Shown in pieces: positions 24,960 to 33,857 of a DNA stretch of 64,000 nucleotides. Numbering within the stretch: the first letter of the stretch is position 1; every line of letters starts with the position of its first letter. The position numbers and the translations under genes were made by a program. Under the pieces are notes generated by a model. It worked only from the letters and a program-made list of their open reading frames with translations, did not search any database and was not told where the DNA came from. Origin of the DNA: Paraburkholderia sp. Tr-20389. GTDB lineage: Bacteria > Pseudomonadota > Gammaproteobacteria > Burkholderiales > Burkholderiaceae. The stretch lies in assembly GCF_017104565.1 (NCBI RefSeq), contig NZ_JAAGPD010000053.1, forward strand, positions 1 to 64,000. The letters are read 5' to 3'.

Positions 24960-27194
24960 TCACTCGCACGCGGCGGCGAGCCGCCGCGCCAGCGCCTGCG
25001 CACCCGGCAAATCGAGCCGCAGCGACGCATACGCGCTGCGCTTCACATCATCGGGCAAGGTCGAGTCCCACTTTTCGTTGTCGATGTTGCCGATCGCGCG
25101 CAAGGCGTCGGTGGTCTGCGAGGGCGTCAGCGACGCGATGCGTTGCAGCGCATCCTTCACCGACTCGGCGCCCTGGATGCGCACGCTCACGGTCGGCCCC
25201 TGATTCCACGCGTCGAAGCCTTCTGCGCGAAGCAGCACGACGAGCGCATCGTTGATCCAGTCGCCGGACCAGGTCGCGAGCACCGTGCTGCCGCCATGCG
25301 CGAAGACAGAGCGCGTCGCCAGTTCGTTCGATGCGAAATAGCGGCGCGCCTCTTCGAGCAGTTCGCGGCCCGTCGAATCGAGAAACACGACGGGCGCGCC
25401 GTCTTTCAGCACATGGAACATTTCGCGCCGCACCTCGTCGTGCACGAGCGAGCCGCCGCCGTCGAACACGGGCGGCACGCCGCCCTGATCGGGCTTCACG
25501 TACACGGTTTTCCTCGGCGCATCGACTTCCTGCACGCGCCAGCGCTGTCCGCCGAACACGAGCCCCTGCCCCGGCGCCAGCGGACGCGACACGGGCACCG
25601 AGCCGAGCACGCTCGCGCCCGCGACGATACGAAACTCGTCGTCGGTGGAAAAGGATGCGTAGAACTCGTAGCGGTTGACGAGACGCTCGCCCGCCGTGCC
25701 ATGCAGCAGCAAGCCGCCCGCTTCCTGCACGAGCAGATCCTGCGCGCCGAGGCTGCGCAGGATGGCTGCGAACATCGGCTTGTCGATCGCGCCGAACGGA
25801 CCTTGCGCGACGAGCGTGTCCCACAGCTCGTTCGCTCGCGCGCCGCCACGCTCGGCGATGATGGACAGGATCTGCTGCACCAGTGTGGACGGATGCATGC
25901 CGCCCGCGCGCGGCGGCTCGAACCAGCCGCGCAGCAGCAGGTTCACCATCGCCACCGATTGCACGAGGCTCTCGCGCAGGCGGTCCGACAGATCGGAGCC
26001 GCTGTGCAATTCGGCTTCGACGCAATAGCAGCGCAGAATCGCCGCTTCGCCCTTGCGCCGGCCCGAGCGTCCGAGCCGCTGCCGCAAACTCGCCACCGAC
26101 GGCGGCGCGCCCACCTGCACGACGTTCTTCACTGCGCCGATGTCGATGCCGAGTTCGAGCGTCGTCGTGCACACGGCGCTCGCCGGCCGGTCGCCTTTCT
26201 TCAGCGCCTGTTCGGTCTGCTCGCGCAATTCCTTCGACAGGCTGCCGTGATGCGGCCAGAACTCGTTCGGATAGCCGTCGCGCTCGCACGCTCTGCGAAG
26301 CAGGTCGGCGTACAGCTCGACCTGGCGGCGGCTGTTCGGAAAGATCAGATTGTTCGAGCCGCGCAGCACCTTGTACATGTGATTCGCAACTTCAACCGTA
26401 CTGGCGGGTACGACGTCTTCGAGGCCGGGGTTCTCGATGCCGGGTTCGAACTGGATGCGCGGCGGCTTCTCGACATAGCCTTTGACGAGGATCTTGAGTT
26501 CCTGGCCGGTATTGCCCGACTCGACGATCTGCACGCTCTCGGCACCTTCAGGGCGCAGGAATTCAGCGGCGAGTCGCATGTCGCCGAGGGTCGCCGACAA
26601 ACCGACACGCGGCACACGGCGCCCGCATACATGATCGACGCGCTGCATCAGCGATTGCAGCTGCATGCCGCGCTCCGAGCCGATGAACGCATGCAGCTCG
26701 TCAACGACGACATAGCGCAGCGCACCGAAAGTCGTGGCCAGCGACGCACCGCGCGTGACGAACATCGCTTCGAGCGATTCGGGCGTGATCAGCAGTACGC
26801 CCGTCGGGTTCTTCACGAAACGCTGCTTGCGTCCCGACGACACGTCGCCGTGCCAGCCGGTGACGGGAATCTCCAGCGCGTCGCACAGGTTGTCGAGACG
26901 GGACCATTGATCGTTGATCAAGGCCTTGAGCGGGCTGATGTACAGCACCGAGCCGCTGCATGGCGTATCGCGCAGCAGGTTCGACAGAATGGGGAGGAAG
27001 GCCGCTTCCGTTTTGCCGGCGGCCGTCGCGGCCGCGATGATCACGTCGCGGTCGGCGTCGATCAGCGCGGGGACGGCCCGCTCCTGCGCATCGCGCAGCT
27101 CCGTCCAGCCCTCGCGCCAGATCCAGCGGCGAATGCGCTCGTCGAGCAGGTCGAAGCTGCGCGAATCAGTTGAGCCGGAAGCTGGCAAGCTCAT
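24960..27194 (-). CDS. sngC: Lhr/BrxHI-like DEAD/H helicase, Shango anti-phage component
   Basis: This 744-residue superfamily 2 helicase has motif I AAATAAGKTE (residues 55-63), motif II DELH (165-168), motif III SAT (200-202) and motif VI QRLGRSGRRKG. The C-terminal half is the Lhr-type extension (LVFGGQRWRVQEVDAPRKTV) shared with BrxHI of BREX systems. It overlaps the preceding ATPase gene by 29 bp. TerB protein, BrxD-like ATPase and helicase in this order are, to my knowledge, the composition of the Shango phage-defence system; the symbol follows that assignment. The likely role is a nucleic-acid motor acting on invading DNA, with the details unknown. Confidence 0.85.
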   Translation of the reverse strand: MSLPASGSTDSRSFDLLDERIRRWIWREGWTELRDAQERAVPALIDADRDVIIAAATAAGKTEAAFLPILSNLLRDTPCSGSVLYISPLKALINDQWSRLDNLCDALEIPVTGWHGDVSSGRKQRFVKNPTGVLLITPESLEAMFVTRGASLATTFGALRYVVVDELHAFIGSERGMQLQSLMQRVDHVCGRRVPRVGLSATLGDMRLAAEFLRPEGAESVQIVESGNTGQELKILVKGYVEKPPRIQFEPGIENPGLEDVVPASTVEVANHMYKVLRGSNNLIFPNSRRQVELYADLLRRACERDGYPNEFWPHHGSLSKELREQTEQALKKGDRPASAVCTTTLELGIDIGAVKNVVQVGAPPSVASLRQRLGRSGRRKGEAAILRCYCVEAELHSGSDLSDRLRESLVQSVAMVNLLLRGWFEPPRAGGMHPSTLVQQILSIIAERGGARANELWDTLVAQGPFGAIDKPMFAAILRSLGAQDLLVQEAGGLLLHGTAGERLVNRYEFYASFSTDDEFRIVAGASVLGSVPVSRPLAPGQGLVFGGQRWRVQEVDAPRKTVYVKPDQGGVPPVFDGGGSLVHDEVRREMFHVLKDGAPVVFLDSTGRELLEEARRYFASNELATRSVFAHGGSTVLATWSGDWINDALVVLLRAEGFDAWNQGPTVSVRIQGAESVKDALQRIASLTPSQTTDALRAIGNIDNEKWDSTLPDDVKRSAYASLRLDLPGAQALARRLAAACE

Positions 27195-28476
27195 CGTCGC
27201 TATCGGAAGCGGCGTCGTTGACGATGTCGGCCGCGCCGCCCGTGTCGCGCTCGATCTCCATGCTGCCGATCAGCTCGCGCCAATCCGCCGACGGGTTCTG
27301 CTCCAGCACCGCCAGGAAATTGATGAACGCGGTGATCGTCGTGCGCGGCGTGCGGAAGTACGCTTCGCCGAGCCGCGTCGCACAATGCGCCATGAACGCG
27401 GGGATCGCCTCCTCGGGCACGAGCGTCTTGCTCGCATCGCCGAATGCGTACACGAGGCGCAGCTTGTCGAGCAGCACGTAGAAATCTTCCGGCGTGAGCG
27501 CGGCGAGCCGGATCACAGGGCCGCTATAGTCGACGAGGCCGTTGGTCGCGAACGCGTTTTCCGCGAGCCGCGACTGCAGCGCCGCATAGCTGTAGAGACC
27601 GCGCCGTGTGTCGAGCAGAAACTCGGGCGTGCCGCCCAGCACGAAGCCGAGCCCTTCCGCGGTGCCTTGCAGCGAGTCGTTCAGGATACGCAGGATCTGT
27701 TCGTAGTTCGCGTTGCGGGCCTGCAGGTTGGCGAGCTTGTACAGGTTCACCATTTCGTCGAGGCACACCATCAGGCCGCTGTAGCCCGCGAGCCGCACGA
27801 AGCGGCCGAGCAGCTTCAGCTGGTCGTACATGTTCGCGTCGTCGACGATGGTGCGCACGCCGAGCGCCTGGCGCGCGTCGGTACGTGTCGAGAACTCGCC
27901 GCGCAGCCAGCGCACCGCATCGCTCTTGAGCTTCTCGTTGCCTTCTTCGAAGCCTTTGCAGTAAGCGGCGATCACGTCGGCGAAATCGTAGCCGTTGACC
28001 ATCTCCGTCAGTTGCGAGAGCTGCGCGCGAATCACCTCGTCGCTGCTGCGGCCCGTCGCCTTCGCTTCCGTCTTCGCCTGGCCGATGAACTTCTCGACCA
28101 CGCCCGCGAGTGCGCCGCCTTCGGGCTTGGTGCGCGTCGCCATGTTCTTGACGAGTTCCGCGTACAGCGAACGCGCCTGGCCGCCCGACGCGTGCAGACG
28201 CCGGTCCGGATTCAGGTCGCCATGCACGGTGACAAGCTTTTTCTCGAGCGCGATTGCGCGCACGAGGTTCAGGAAGAAGGTCTTGCCCGCGCCGTACTCG
28301 CCGACGACGATGCGAAACGCCGAGCCGCCGTCCGCGACGCGCTCGATGTCCTTCAGCAGCGCTTCGAGTTCGCGCGCGCGCCCGACCTGGATCAGATGTT
28401 GCCCGATGCGCGGCACGACGCCGGCACGCAGGGATTGCAGGACCGCGTCGCGGTCCCTGGGGCGAATCGTTGTCAT
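27166..28476 (-). CDS. sngB: BrxD-like P-loop ATPase (DUF2791), Shango component
   Basis: This 436-residue ATPase has Walker A GEYGAGKT at residues 59-66 and Walker B LMVCLDE at 235-241, followed by a conserved NLYKLANLQARNANYEQIL helix. This arrangement matches the BREX-associated ATP-binding protein family that includes BrxD. The ATG at 28476 overlaps the TerB gene stop as ATGA, and reading upstream of it lies inside that gene. The C-terminus is acidic (DSDDELASF). In its operon it probably couples ATP hydrolysis to assembly or loading of the helicase encoded downstream. It has no methyltransferase or PglZ neighbour, so this is not a BREX locus. Confidence 0.87.
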   Translation of the reverse strand: MTTIRPRDRDAVLQSLRAGVVPRIGQHLIQVGRARELEALLKDIERVADGGSAFRIVVGEYGAGKTFFLNLVRAIALEKKLVTVHGDLNPDRRLHASGGQARSLYAELVKNMATRTKPEGGALAGVVEKFIGQAKTEAKATGRSSDEVIRAQLSQLTEMVNGYDFADVIAAYCKGFEEGNEKLKSDAVRWLRGEFSTRTDARQALGVRTIVDDANMYDQLKLLGRFVRLAGYSGLMVCLDEMVNLYKLANLQARNANYEQILRILNDSLQGTAEGLGFVLGGTPEFLLDTRRGLYSYAALQSRLAENAFATNGLVDYSGPVIRLAALTPEDFYVLLDKLRLVYAFGDASKTLVPEEAIPAFMAHCATRLGEAYFRTPRTTITAFINFLAVLEQNPSADWRELIGSMEIERDTGGAADIVNDAASDSDDELASFRLN

Positions 28477-30794
28477 GCAGCCAACCTTTGTGCGACTTCC
28501 TGATTGATTTCGACGGGATCGTCTCCGTCCGTGAGCGGTTCGTCCCAACGGTCGAGCGACGCCTCGTTCACCTGTTCGATCGCGCCGTCGAGCATCAGTT
28601 CGAGATGCGACGCGGCATCGGCGAGTTCGGCGCGCGTCCACGATGCGCGCGTAACGAGCAGACGCAGGAACGACGAGTGCGGGTCGTCGAGGCCCAGCAG
28701 CGGCGCTTCGTTTGCGTCAGATGTTTGCAGTGTTTCCGGCGCGGGCATTGGCGTCGGTTGCTCGTCATGTGCCGCCGGCATCGCCTCTGCCGGTCCTGCA
28801 AGCACGTGCTGTTCCCCGGCGGTATCCGGCGCGCCCGGCTGCGCTGCGTGAGCGTGCGGCATCGCATGGGGCACATGCGCGTCCTCGACGAACACGTCGG
28901 CCAGCATCGACGAAACACGCGCCGTCTCTTCCTTGAGCGCGGCGATTCGCGTCGCGTCGAGCACGAACTCATGCTTCGGCGCGGCGGCCCTGGGCGCGTC
29001 GGCGGCGTGCTTCTTCGACGGCTTCGTGCCGCCATGCGCCGGCGTTGCGGGCGCGCCGCTCGCATGCTGATGCAGATCGGTGTACAGGCGCTGCGGATCG
29101 ATGCCCAGCATCCGGTACACCTTTTCGAGCAGGCGCACTTCGTCGCGCGATACGGCACCGTCGGCATTCGCCGTATGTACGAGGAACGACGCGATCGTCG
29201 CCTTCACGTCCTGCGACAGCGGTGAGAGCTTCTTCTTCAGCCCCGCGCTCGCCGTCGGCTGCGTGAGTTGCACGAGATTACGCGCTTTCAGCCGCCTGCG
29301 CTGTTCGTCCGACAGATGCGGCCACTGGTCGATCTGCCATTCGATCACGGCCGTCTCGCGCTGCGTCGCGTCGCCGTCCGCACGCGCGACGGTCGCGGCC
29401 AGATCGACGATGATCGTCGCGACCTCGTACGCGTCGTCGACGGACAGCGGGTTCGCACCCGGCTCGATGCCGAACAGCGCAACGGCATCCGTCGGCTTCG
29501 GCGTGCGCGCGCCGAGGCGCACGTCCGGTTCGACGGCAATGCCCGCTTCCGCGAGCGCCGTCGTGAACACGACCGCCTTGTCGCGGGTCATCTTGCCGCC
29601 CGAGCGGAAGCGCGCCAGCAGCGTGCCGAACGTGCTGACGGCCGTCGCGCCGGCGATTTCGCCGGCCAGCGCATCGATGGCGTCGTGCGTCGCCTGCGGC
29701 CACATCGTGGGCGGCAGCGTCAGCGTGGCTTCGAGCGTGCCCTGCGCCTCCGGATAGCGGCCGAGGTAGCGGCTGTACGCATCGAGCGCGGCGGCGCTTT
29801 CGTGCATCAGCAACTGCAGCTTGTTGCGCGTGCCGTTGACGGCGGCGATATCGGGCAAGCCGACCAGAAAGCCCGGCACGGGCACGCTCTTCAGCGCGCG
29901 GAACGACGGTTGCGGCGACGCGTCGAGCTTCGTGCGGTTCGCGGGAAGCAGCATGCCGGCGCCGAACCGGTCGCGATACTGCCGCGTGAACACCCGGTCG
30001 AATTCTTCCGGACACCGCGCGACGGCCGTGCGCCGCACCATCATCGGATCGAGCTTGACCCACGCGAGCGCCCAGTCGGCGGGCAGCGGATGCTGGTCGA
30101 GCGCCGCCTGGCCGAACGCGACGCGCACGTTCAGCGGCACCTGATAACCCGTCGCGAGTCCGTCGGGCGCGGCTTGCAAATACATGCGCGTGTGCCGCGA
30201 CGCCATCAGCGACAGCGCGTCGATCAGCGCGCGCACATGCTTTTGCCAGCCATAGTTCGCGTCGAGATTGATCAGGCGCCGCAGTTCCTTCGCGATCGCA
30301 TCGAATTCGTCGCCGCTGACCTTGCCCGCCGCGCCGTCGACGAGAACCCGCCGTTCGAGGCCGTACAGATAGAAAAACAGATACCCGGTGTTGATGTCCG
30401 ATTTCTTCCGGTCGGACGCGAGCCATTCGAGATATGTGCGCCGCTGTTCAGGCGAGAAACCGCCATAGCTGAGCGCCACGCTGTCCAGTCCGGCCGACGG
30501 ATTTGCGCCGTCGCGCGCGACGTCGAAGCGCGCGTCGATCACGCAGGCATCGATCGAATCGGCATGCGAGCGCTGCACGTCGCCCGTATAGAAGAAGCCT
30601 CCCGACACGTCGAGGCCGTGGATATCGACGCTTTCGCCGGGCGTGACCCAGCGCGCGGACACTCGCGCGGGCGAACGCACATCAGGCCGCGCGCCGGCGG
30701 ACGCGGGGCTGATGCGGTAGGCGTCGGCGGTAGCGCCCGCCATGCTTATCGATACCAACGGCTCGTCGTCGTATGAGCCGGAAGAACTTGTCAT
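28473..30794 (-). CDS. sngA: TerB_N/TerB-domain protein, Shango component
   Basis: This 773-residue protein begins with a TerB_N-type region (about residues 50-260: DVSGGFFYTGD, YGGFSPEQRRTYLEWLASDR, TGYLFFYLYGLERRVL) followed by a large alpha-helical middle part. A TerB-like domain sits near residues 480-590 (AATVARADGDATQRE, TANADGAVSRDEVRLLEKVY). An Ala/Pro/His-rich linker (about 600-700) leads to an acidic TerB_C-like tail. TerB domains occur in tellurite/stress and phage-defence gene clusters and may bind metal. It is the first gene of the operon; the ATG at 30794 has GGAGC upstream. Its function in defence, perhaps sensing, is inferred. Confidence 0.85.
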   Translation of the reverse strand: MTSSSGSYDDEPLVSISMAGATADAYRISPASAGARPDVRSPARVSARWVTPGESVDIHGLDVSGGFFYTGDVQRSHADSIDACVIDARFDVARDGANPSAGLDSVALSYGGFSPEQRRTYLEWLASDRKKSDINTGYLFFYLYGLERRVLVDGAAGKVSGDEFDAIAKELRRLINLDANYGWQKHVRALIDALSLMASRHTRMYLQAAPDGLATGYQVPLNVRVAFGQAALDQHPLPADWALAWVKLDPMMVRRTAVARCPEEFDRVFTRQYRDRFGAGMLLPANRTKLDASPQPSFRALKSVPVPGFLVGLPDIAAVNGTRNKLQLLMHESAAALDAYSRYLGRYPEAQGTLEATLTLPPTMWPQATHDAIDALAGEIAGATAVSTFGTLLARFRSGGKMTRDKAVVFTTALAEAGIAVEPDVRLGARTPKPTDAVALFGIEPGANPLSVDDAYEVATIIVDLAATVARADGDATQRETAVIEWQIDQWPHLSDEQRRRLKARNLVQLTQPTASAGLKKKLSPLSQDVKATIASFLVHTANADGAVSRDEVRLLEKVYRMLGIDPQRLYTDLHQHASGAPATPAHGGTKPSKKHAADAPRAAAPKHEFVLDATRIAALKEETARVSSMLADVFVEDAHVPHAMPHAHAAQPGAPDTAGEQHVLAGPAEAMPAAHDEQPTPMPAPETLQTSDANEAPLLGLDDPHSSFLRLLVTRASWTRAELADAASHLELMLDGAIEQVNEASLDRWDEPLTDGDDPVEINQEVAQRLAA

Positions 30795-31407
30795 GAAATT
30801 GCGCGGCTCCTTTCGAGCCCTGTGAGATCCGGATCAAAACTGCGACACGAAACGCGCCGCCCTCGCCCTCGCCTGTGACGCGGGCGCGCGCCGCTGCGGT
30901 CCTGGCAGCATGTCGACACGGCGCTCACGCAACGTGTCTTCCGATGCAAGCTTGAAAGTCAGCCAGCGACGCACGGGCCGTACCATGAACAGGCCCGCGC
31001 CCGAACGATCAGATGGCTGCCGGGGACAGGAAAGCAAGCCCCATCGACAGGCCGATCACGACGGCCACGCCCTCCCGTGACGGCTTCGATCGCGGCGCAT
31101 TGTTCTTTCGTCCACATCGCCGGGAATCCGTTGCCCGGCGTGGTCGCGACCTTTGATTATATGTTCTTTTTCAGGATCGATCCGGTGGCGGGAAATCGAG
31201 GGTTCGCATACCGGCAGACGCGTCTGCGAAGAAGCGCTTAAAGAGTCTTCCTTACGGAAACCTTTGTGCGCAAGCGCACGATCGGGCCCCAACTAAATCG
31301 CATATTTTGCAAGCTCATTTTATGAACTGGGGGTACACTCAGCGGCATGCGTCAGGCGCGTGGTATTGCACGTCGGCGCGCCTGATCCGAATTCCATCTC
31401 CGACGCT
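30795..31407. other. Intergenic region upstream of the TerB operon
   Basis: This 610-bp gap separates the TerB operon from rarD, both read leftward. It contains a consensus TATAAT on the minus strand and otherwise short open frames without ribosome binding sites or recognisable products. A hairpin with arms GACGCT/AGCGTC followed by GATTTTT lies at about 31402-31423. Confidence 0.4.
31156..31161 (-). promoter_or_regulatory. Candidate -10 element of the TerB/ATPase/helicase operon
   Basis: A perfect TATAAT is present on the minus strand in an AT-rich patch, about 360 nt upstream of the TerB gene start. No good -35 box lies at 16-18 bp. If used, the operon has a long leader. Confidence 0.35.
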
Positions 31408-32550
31408 TCAAGCGTCAGATTTTTCGCACCGTCTCTCAGGTTCTGGACGGCCCTCGGAATGCCAGAACCTATTCACGCCAGCGCAAGCTGGCGTCTTTTT
31501 GTGCGCTGACTCGTGGGATGACTCGTGGGCTGCCTTATGAGGGGCTGCCTTGTGAGCCGACAGAAAGGTTACGTTCTGTCCCGCAGCGCCCGTACCTTGC
31601 ACGCCTTGCACAGTTTGCGCGCCCTGCGTCGCTTGCGCCGCTACTGCCGGCGCGACGACCAGCGTCAAACGACGGCGCCGGACCGTCGCGTAGGTTGCGA
31701 GTGCGAGGCCGCACCAGATCAGGCCATAACCCGTCAGGTCGATTGCCGTCAGCCGCTCATGGAAGACCGTGAGCGCGAGCACGAAGGTCACCGTCGGCGT
31801 CACGTATTGCATCACGGCCGACTCCGTCAGCGACACCAGCGGCATCGCGTACGCGTACAGCGCGAGCGGCACCACCGTCAGCGGCCCCGCCATCATCATC
31901 AGCACCGACGCATCGATGCCGTACGACGTGAACGCGAGCGTATGGTGCGACGTCAGATAGCCGAAGTAGCCGAGCGCGAACGGCATCATCACGACCGTCT
32001 CGCGCCACGTGCTGACGATCGCATTGCGGGTCGGCCACACTTTGCGCGCCAGGCCCAGCAACGAGAACGTCACCGTCAGCATCACGGCGAACACGGGCAC
32101 GCCGCCGTGCGCATAACACTGGACGAAAGTGCCCGCCAATCCGAGCGCAAGCGCCGCCGCTTTCAGACCATTGAGCCGCTCATTCAGAAAAACGATGCCG
32201 AGCGCCGCCGACAGGAGCGGGTTCAGGAAGTAGCCGAGACTCGCCTGCAGCGCATTGCCCGTCACCGACGCGAGGATATACACGACCCAGTTCGCCGACA
32301 GCAGCACGGCGGGCACCAGCGCGAGCGCGAACGAGCGCCAGTCGCCCATTTGCTGCCGCAACGCGGGCTTGAGCGCAATCACAGCGGACAGCACTGCGAA
32401 CGACCAGAACACGCGGTGCGCGAGCATCTCCGGCGCGCTCACTTCCTTCAGATGCCAGTAGTACAACGGCATCAGGCCCCACCAGCACAGCGCCACGAGC
32501 AGCGCAGCGTAGCCGGCGCCCTCCTTCTGCTTCTGATTGTTTGCATTCAT
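31408..32550 (-). CDS. rarD: RarD-like EamA transporter, presumed exporter of the peptide cluster
   Basis: The first 300 or so residues are a ten-helix drug/metabolite transporter of the RarD type: ALCWWGLMPLYYWHL, EMLAHRVFWSF, LLSANWVVYIL and LGYFLNPLLSAALGIVFLNE. RarD family members are permeases of unknown or chloramphenicol-related substrate. The ATG at 32550 overlaps the aminotransferase stop as ATGA, so it belongs to the peptide-enzyme operon and may export its product. Residues after about 300 form an 80-residue low-complexity tail unlike RarD, and its coding DNA contains hairpins and short tandem repeats; the tail may be read-through after loss of an earlier stop. Confidence 0.82.
   Translation of the reverse strand: MNANNQKQKEGAGYAALLVALCWWGLMPLYYWHLKEVSAPEMLAHRVFWSFAVLSAVIALKPALRQQMGDWRSFALALVPAVLLSANWVVYILASVTGNALQASLGYFLNPLLSAALGIVFLNERLNGLKAAALALGLAGTFVQCYAHGGVPVFAVMLTVTFSLLGLARKVWPTRNAIVSTWRETVVMMPFALGYFGYLTSHHTLAFTSYGIDASVLMMMAGPLTVVPLALYAYAMPLVSLTESAVMQYVTPTVTFVLALTVFHERLTAIDLTGYGLIWCGLALATYATVRRRRLTLVVAPAVAAQATQGAQTVQGVQGTGAAGQNVTFLSAHKAAPHKAAHESSHESAHKKTPACAGVNRFWHSEGRPEPERRCEKSDA
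31475..31500 (+). terminator. Terminator-like hairpin overlapping the rarD 3' end
   Basis: An 8-bp stem (31475-31482 with 31487-31494, GCAA loop) is followed by CTTTTT on the plus strand. A second inverted repeat, AGGTTCTGG with CCAGAACCT (31439-31447 and 31463-31471), lies just before it. The orientation is against rarD, so this may end an antisense or unannotated rightward transcript. Confidence 0.5.
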
Positions 32551-33857
32551 GGCTGTAGCGCCTCGTCGAGTCGGTCGATCAGAACTTCCACTTCATCCAC
32601 GCCAAAAATCAGCGGCGGCGACAGGCGCAGCGAATCCGGTGCAGCCGAATTCGGCATGGCCAGCACGCCACCGTCGATCAGATCAAGCCACACGTCGGTC
32701 ATGCTTCTGCCGGGTTGTGCCGCGAATTCCGCGTCAAGCGCGAGGCTGAGCGCGAGGCCCTTGCCGCTCACCGTCACGCGGCCGCCGAAACGCGCCGCGA
32801 TGCGCGCTTCGATCAGCGCGCCTATCGCCGCCGCGTTGTCGACGAGCCGCCCGCTTTCGACGAGATCCAGCACGATCAGCCCGCAGTGCATCGCGAGGCG
32901 GTTCCCGCCGAACGTCGAGCCCTGCACTTTCGCCTTGCCGGGCGCGCCGAACACAGCATCGAAGTCAGCGTCGTTGAGCAGTACCGCCGACAGCGGCACG
33001 AGTCCGCCCGTCAAGCCTTTCGATACGACGATCATGTCGGGCGCCGCCGACGCGTCCCGCATGCCGATCGCGTCGATGCCGAACCAGGTGCCCGTGCGGC
33101 CGAGCCCGCAATAGACTTCATCGGCGATCAGCTTCGTTCCCGTCGCGCGGCACAGCGCGGCGAGCCGCGCCGACGTGTCCGCGTTCCAGTGCTGCGCCGA
33201 CGACGATCCCGCGACAGGTTCGAACACGACGGCGGCAACCTTGCGGCTCGCCAGCAAGTCTTCGAGCGCGGCGAAGTTGTGCGCGTCGACGTGATGGACG
33301 TTGCCCGGCTTCCACGGCAACGCCTCGGTCCAGAACGGATTGCCCGTCATGAACGACGAAAACATCGACAGGCCGTGAAACGCGTCGCGAAACGCGACGA
33401 CGTCCGGCCGCCCGGTGCCCGTCATCGCGAACTTCACTGCGCTTTCGACCGCCTCGGCACCCGTGGTCGCGAAGAACACTTTCTGGAAACGCTTGCCTGA
33501 GAGCGCGATCAGTTTGTCGGCAAGCAGGCGCTGCAACTCGGCGCATTCGAACGGAAACACGTTCACCGACGTCTGCTGCAATGCGTCGGCGAAACGCGCA
33601 AGCAGCGACCCATGCGCATGCCCGAGATTCGCGGTGCCGAAGCCCGCGAGACAGTCGAGCAACGTGCGGCCGTCCGCCGTTTCGATGTAACAGCCGTCGC
33701 CGCGCGCGCCCGTCATATCGAGGCCCGCTTCGTCGAGAAACTGCGCCCACCAGGGGTTCACGGAATCGAAGCGCGCTGCCTCGTTCGCCGCGCGCTCGAC
33801 ACCGACGTCAGGCTCGATCTCAGACTTCAAGCGGCCTCCTGCCTTCGTGCAGTCCAT
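32547..33857 (-). CDS. PLP-dependent class III aminotransferase of the peptide cluster
   Basis: This 436-residue enzyme belongs to the acetylornithine/GABA aminotransferase class. Seen in sequence are ETADGRTLLDCLAGFGTANLGH, the cofactor-phosphate region ATTGAEAVESA, the Asp-containing LIADEVYCGLGRTG, and the Schiff-base lysine in VVSKGLTGG. It transfers an amino group between an amine or omega-amino acid and a keto acid. The ATG at 33857 overlaps the preceding metalloenzyme gene by 38 bp, and its stop overlaps rarD by 4 bp. It may act on an aldehyde or ketone that the oxygenases generate on a Lys side chain of the peptide, or on a free precursor; both are inference. Confidence 0.88.
   Translation of the reverse strand: MDCTKAGGRLKSEIEPDVGVERAANEAARFDSVNPWWAQFLDEAGLDMTGARGDGCYIETADGRTLLDCLAGFGTANLGHAHGSLLARFADALQQTSVNVFPFECAELQRLLADKLIALSGKRFQKVFFATTGAEAVESAVKFAMTGTGRPDVVAFRDAFHGLSMFSSFMTGNPFWTEALPWKPGNVHHVDAHNFAALEDLLASRKVAAVVFEPVAGSSSAQHWNADTSARLAALCRATGTKLIADEVYCGLGRTGTWFGIDAIGMRDASAAPDMIVVSKGLTGGLVPLSAVLLNDADFDAVFGAPGKAKVQGSTFGGNRLAMHCGLIVLDLVESGRLVDNAAAIGALIEARIAARFGGRVTVSGKGLALSLALDAEFAAQPGRSMTDVWLDLIDGGVLAMPNSAAPDSLRLSPPLIFGVDEVEVLIDRLDEALQP

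Noticed and set aside
24915-27173. 752-codon plus-strand open frame opposite the helicase
   Set aside because: Antisense shadow of a GC-rich gene; the product is Arg/His/Ala-rich without recognisable domains, while the minus strand has all helicase motifs.
29268-30776. 502-codon plus-strand open frame opposite the TerB gene
   Set aside because: Antisense to a gene with TerB_N and TerB signatures; no domain pattern in the product.
24960-30794. BREX system
   Set aside because: BrxD- and BrxHI-like proteins are present, but PglX/BrxX methyltransferase, PglZ and BrxC are missing; the TerB partner fits Shango better.
30834-31037. 67-codon minus-strand open frame before the TerB operon
   Set aside because: No ribosome binding site and a basic, low-complexity product; treated as non-coding leader.
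31390-31470. Possible glycine riboswitch (CTCTCAGG followed by GGAC)
   Set aside because: Only the 3' fragment resembles the motif; the 5' GGAGAG and central CCGAAGG elements are absent and no rightward gene follows.
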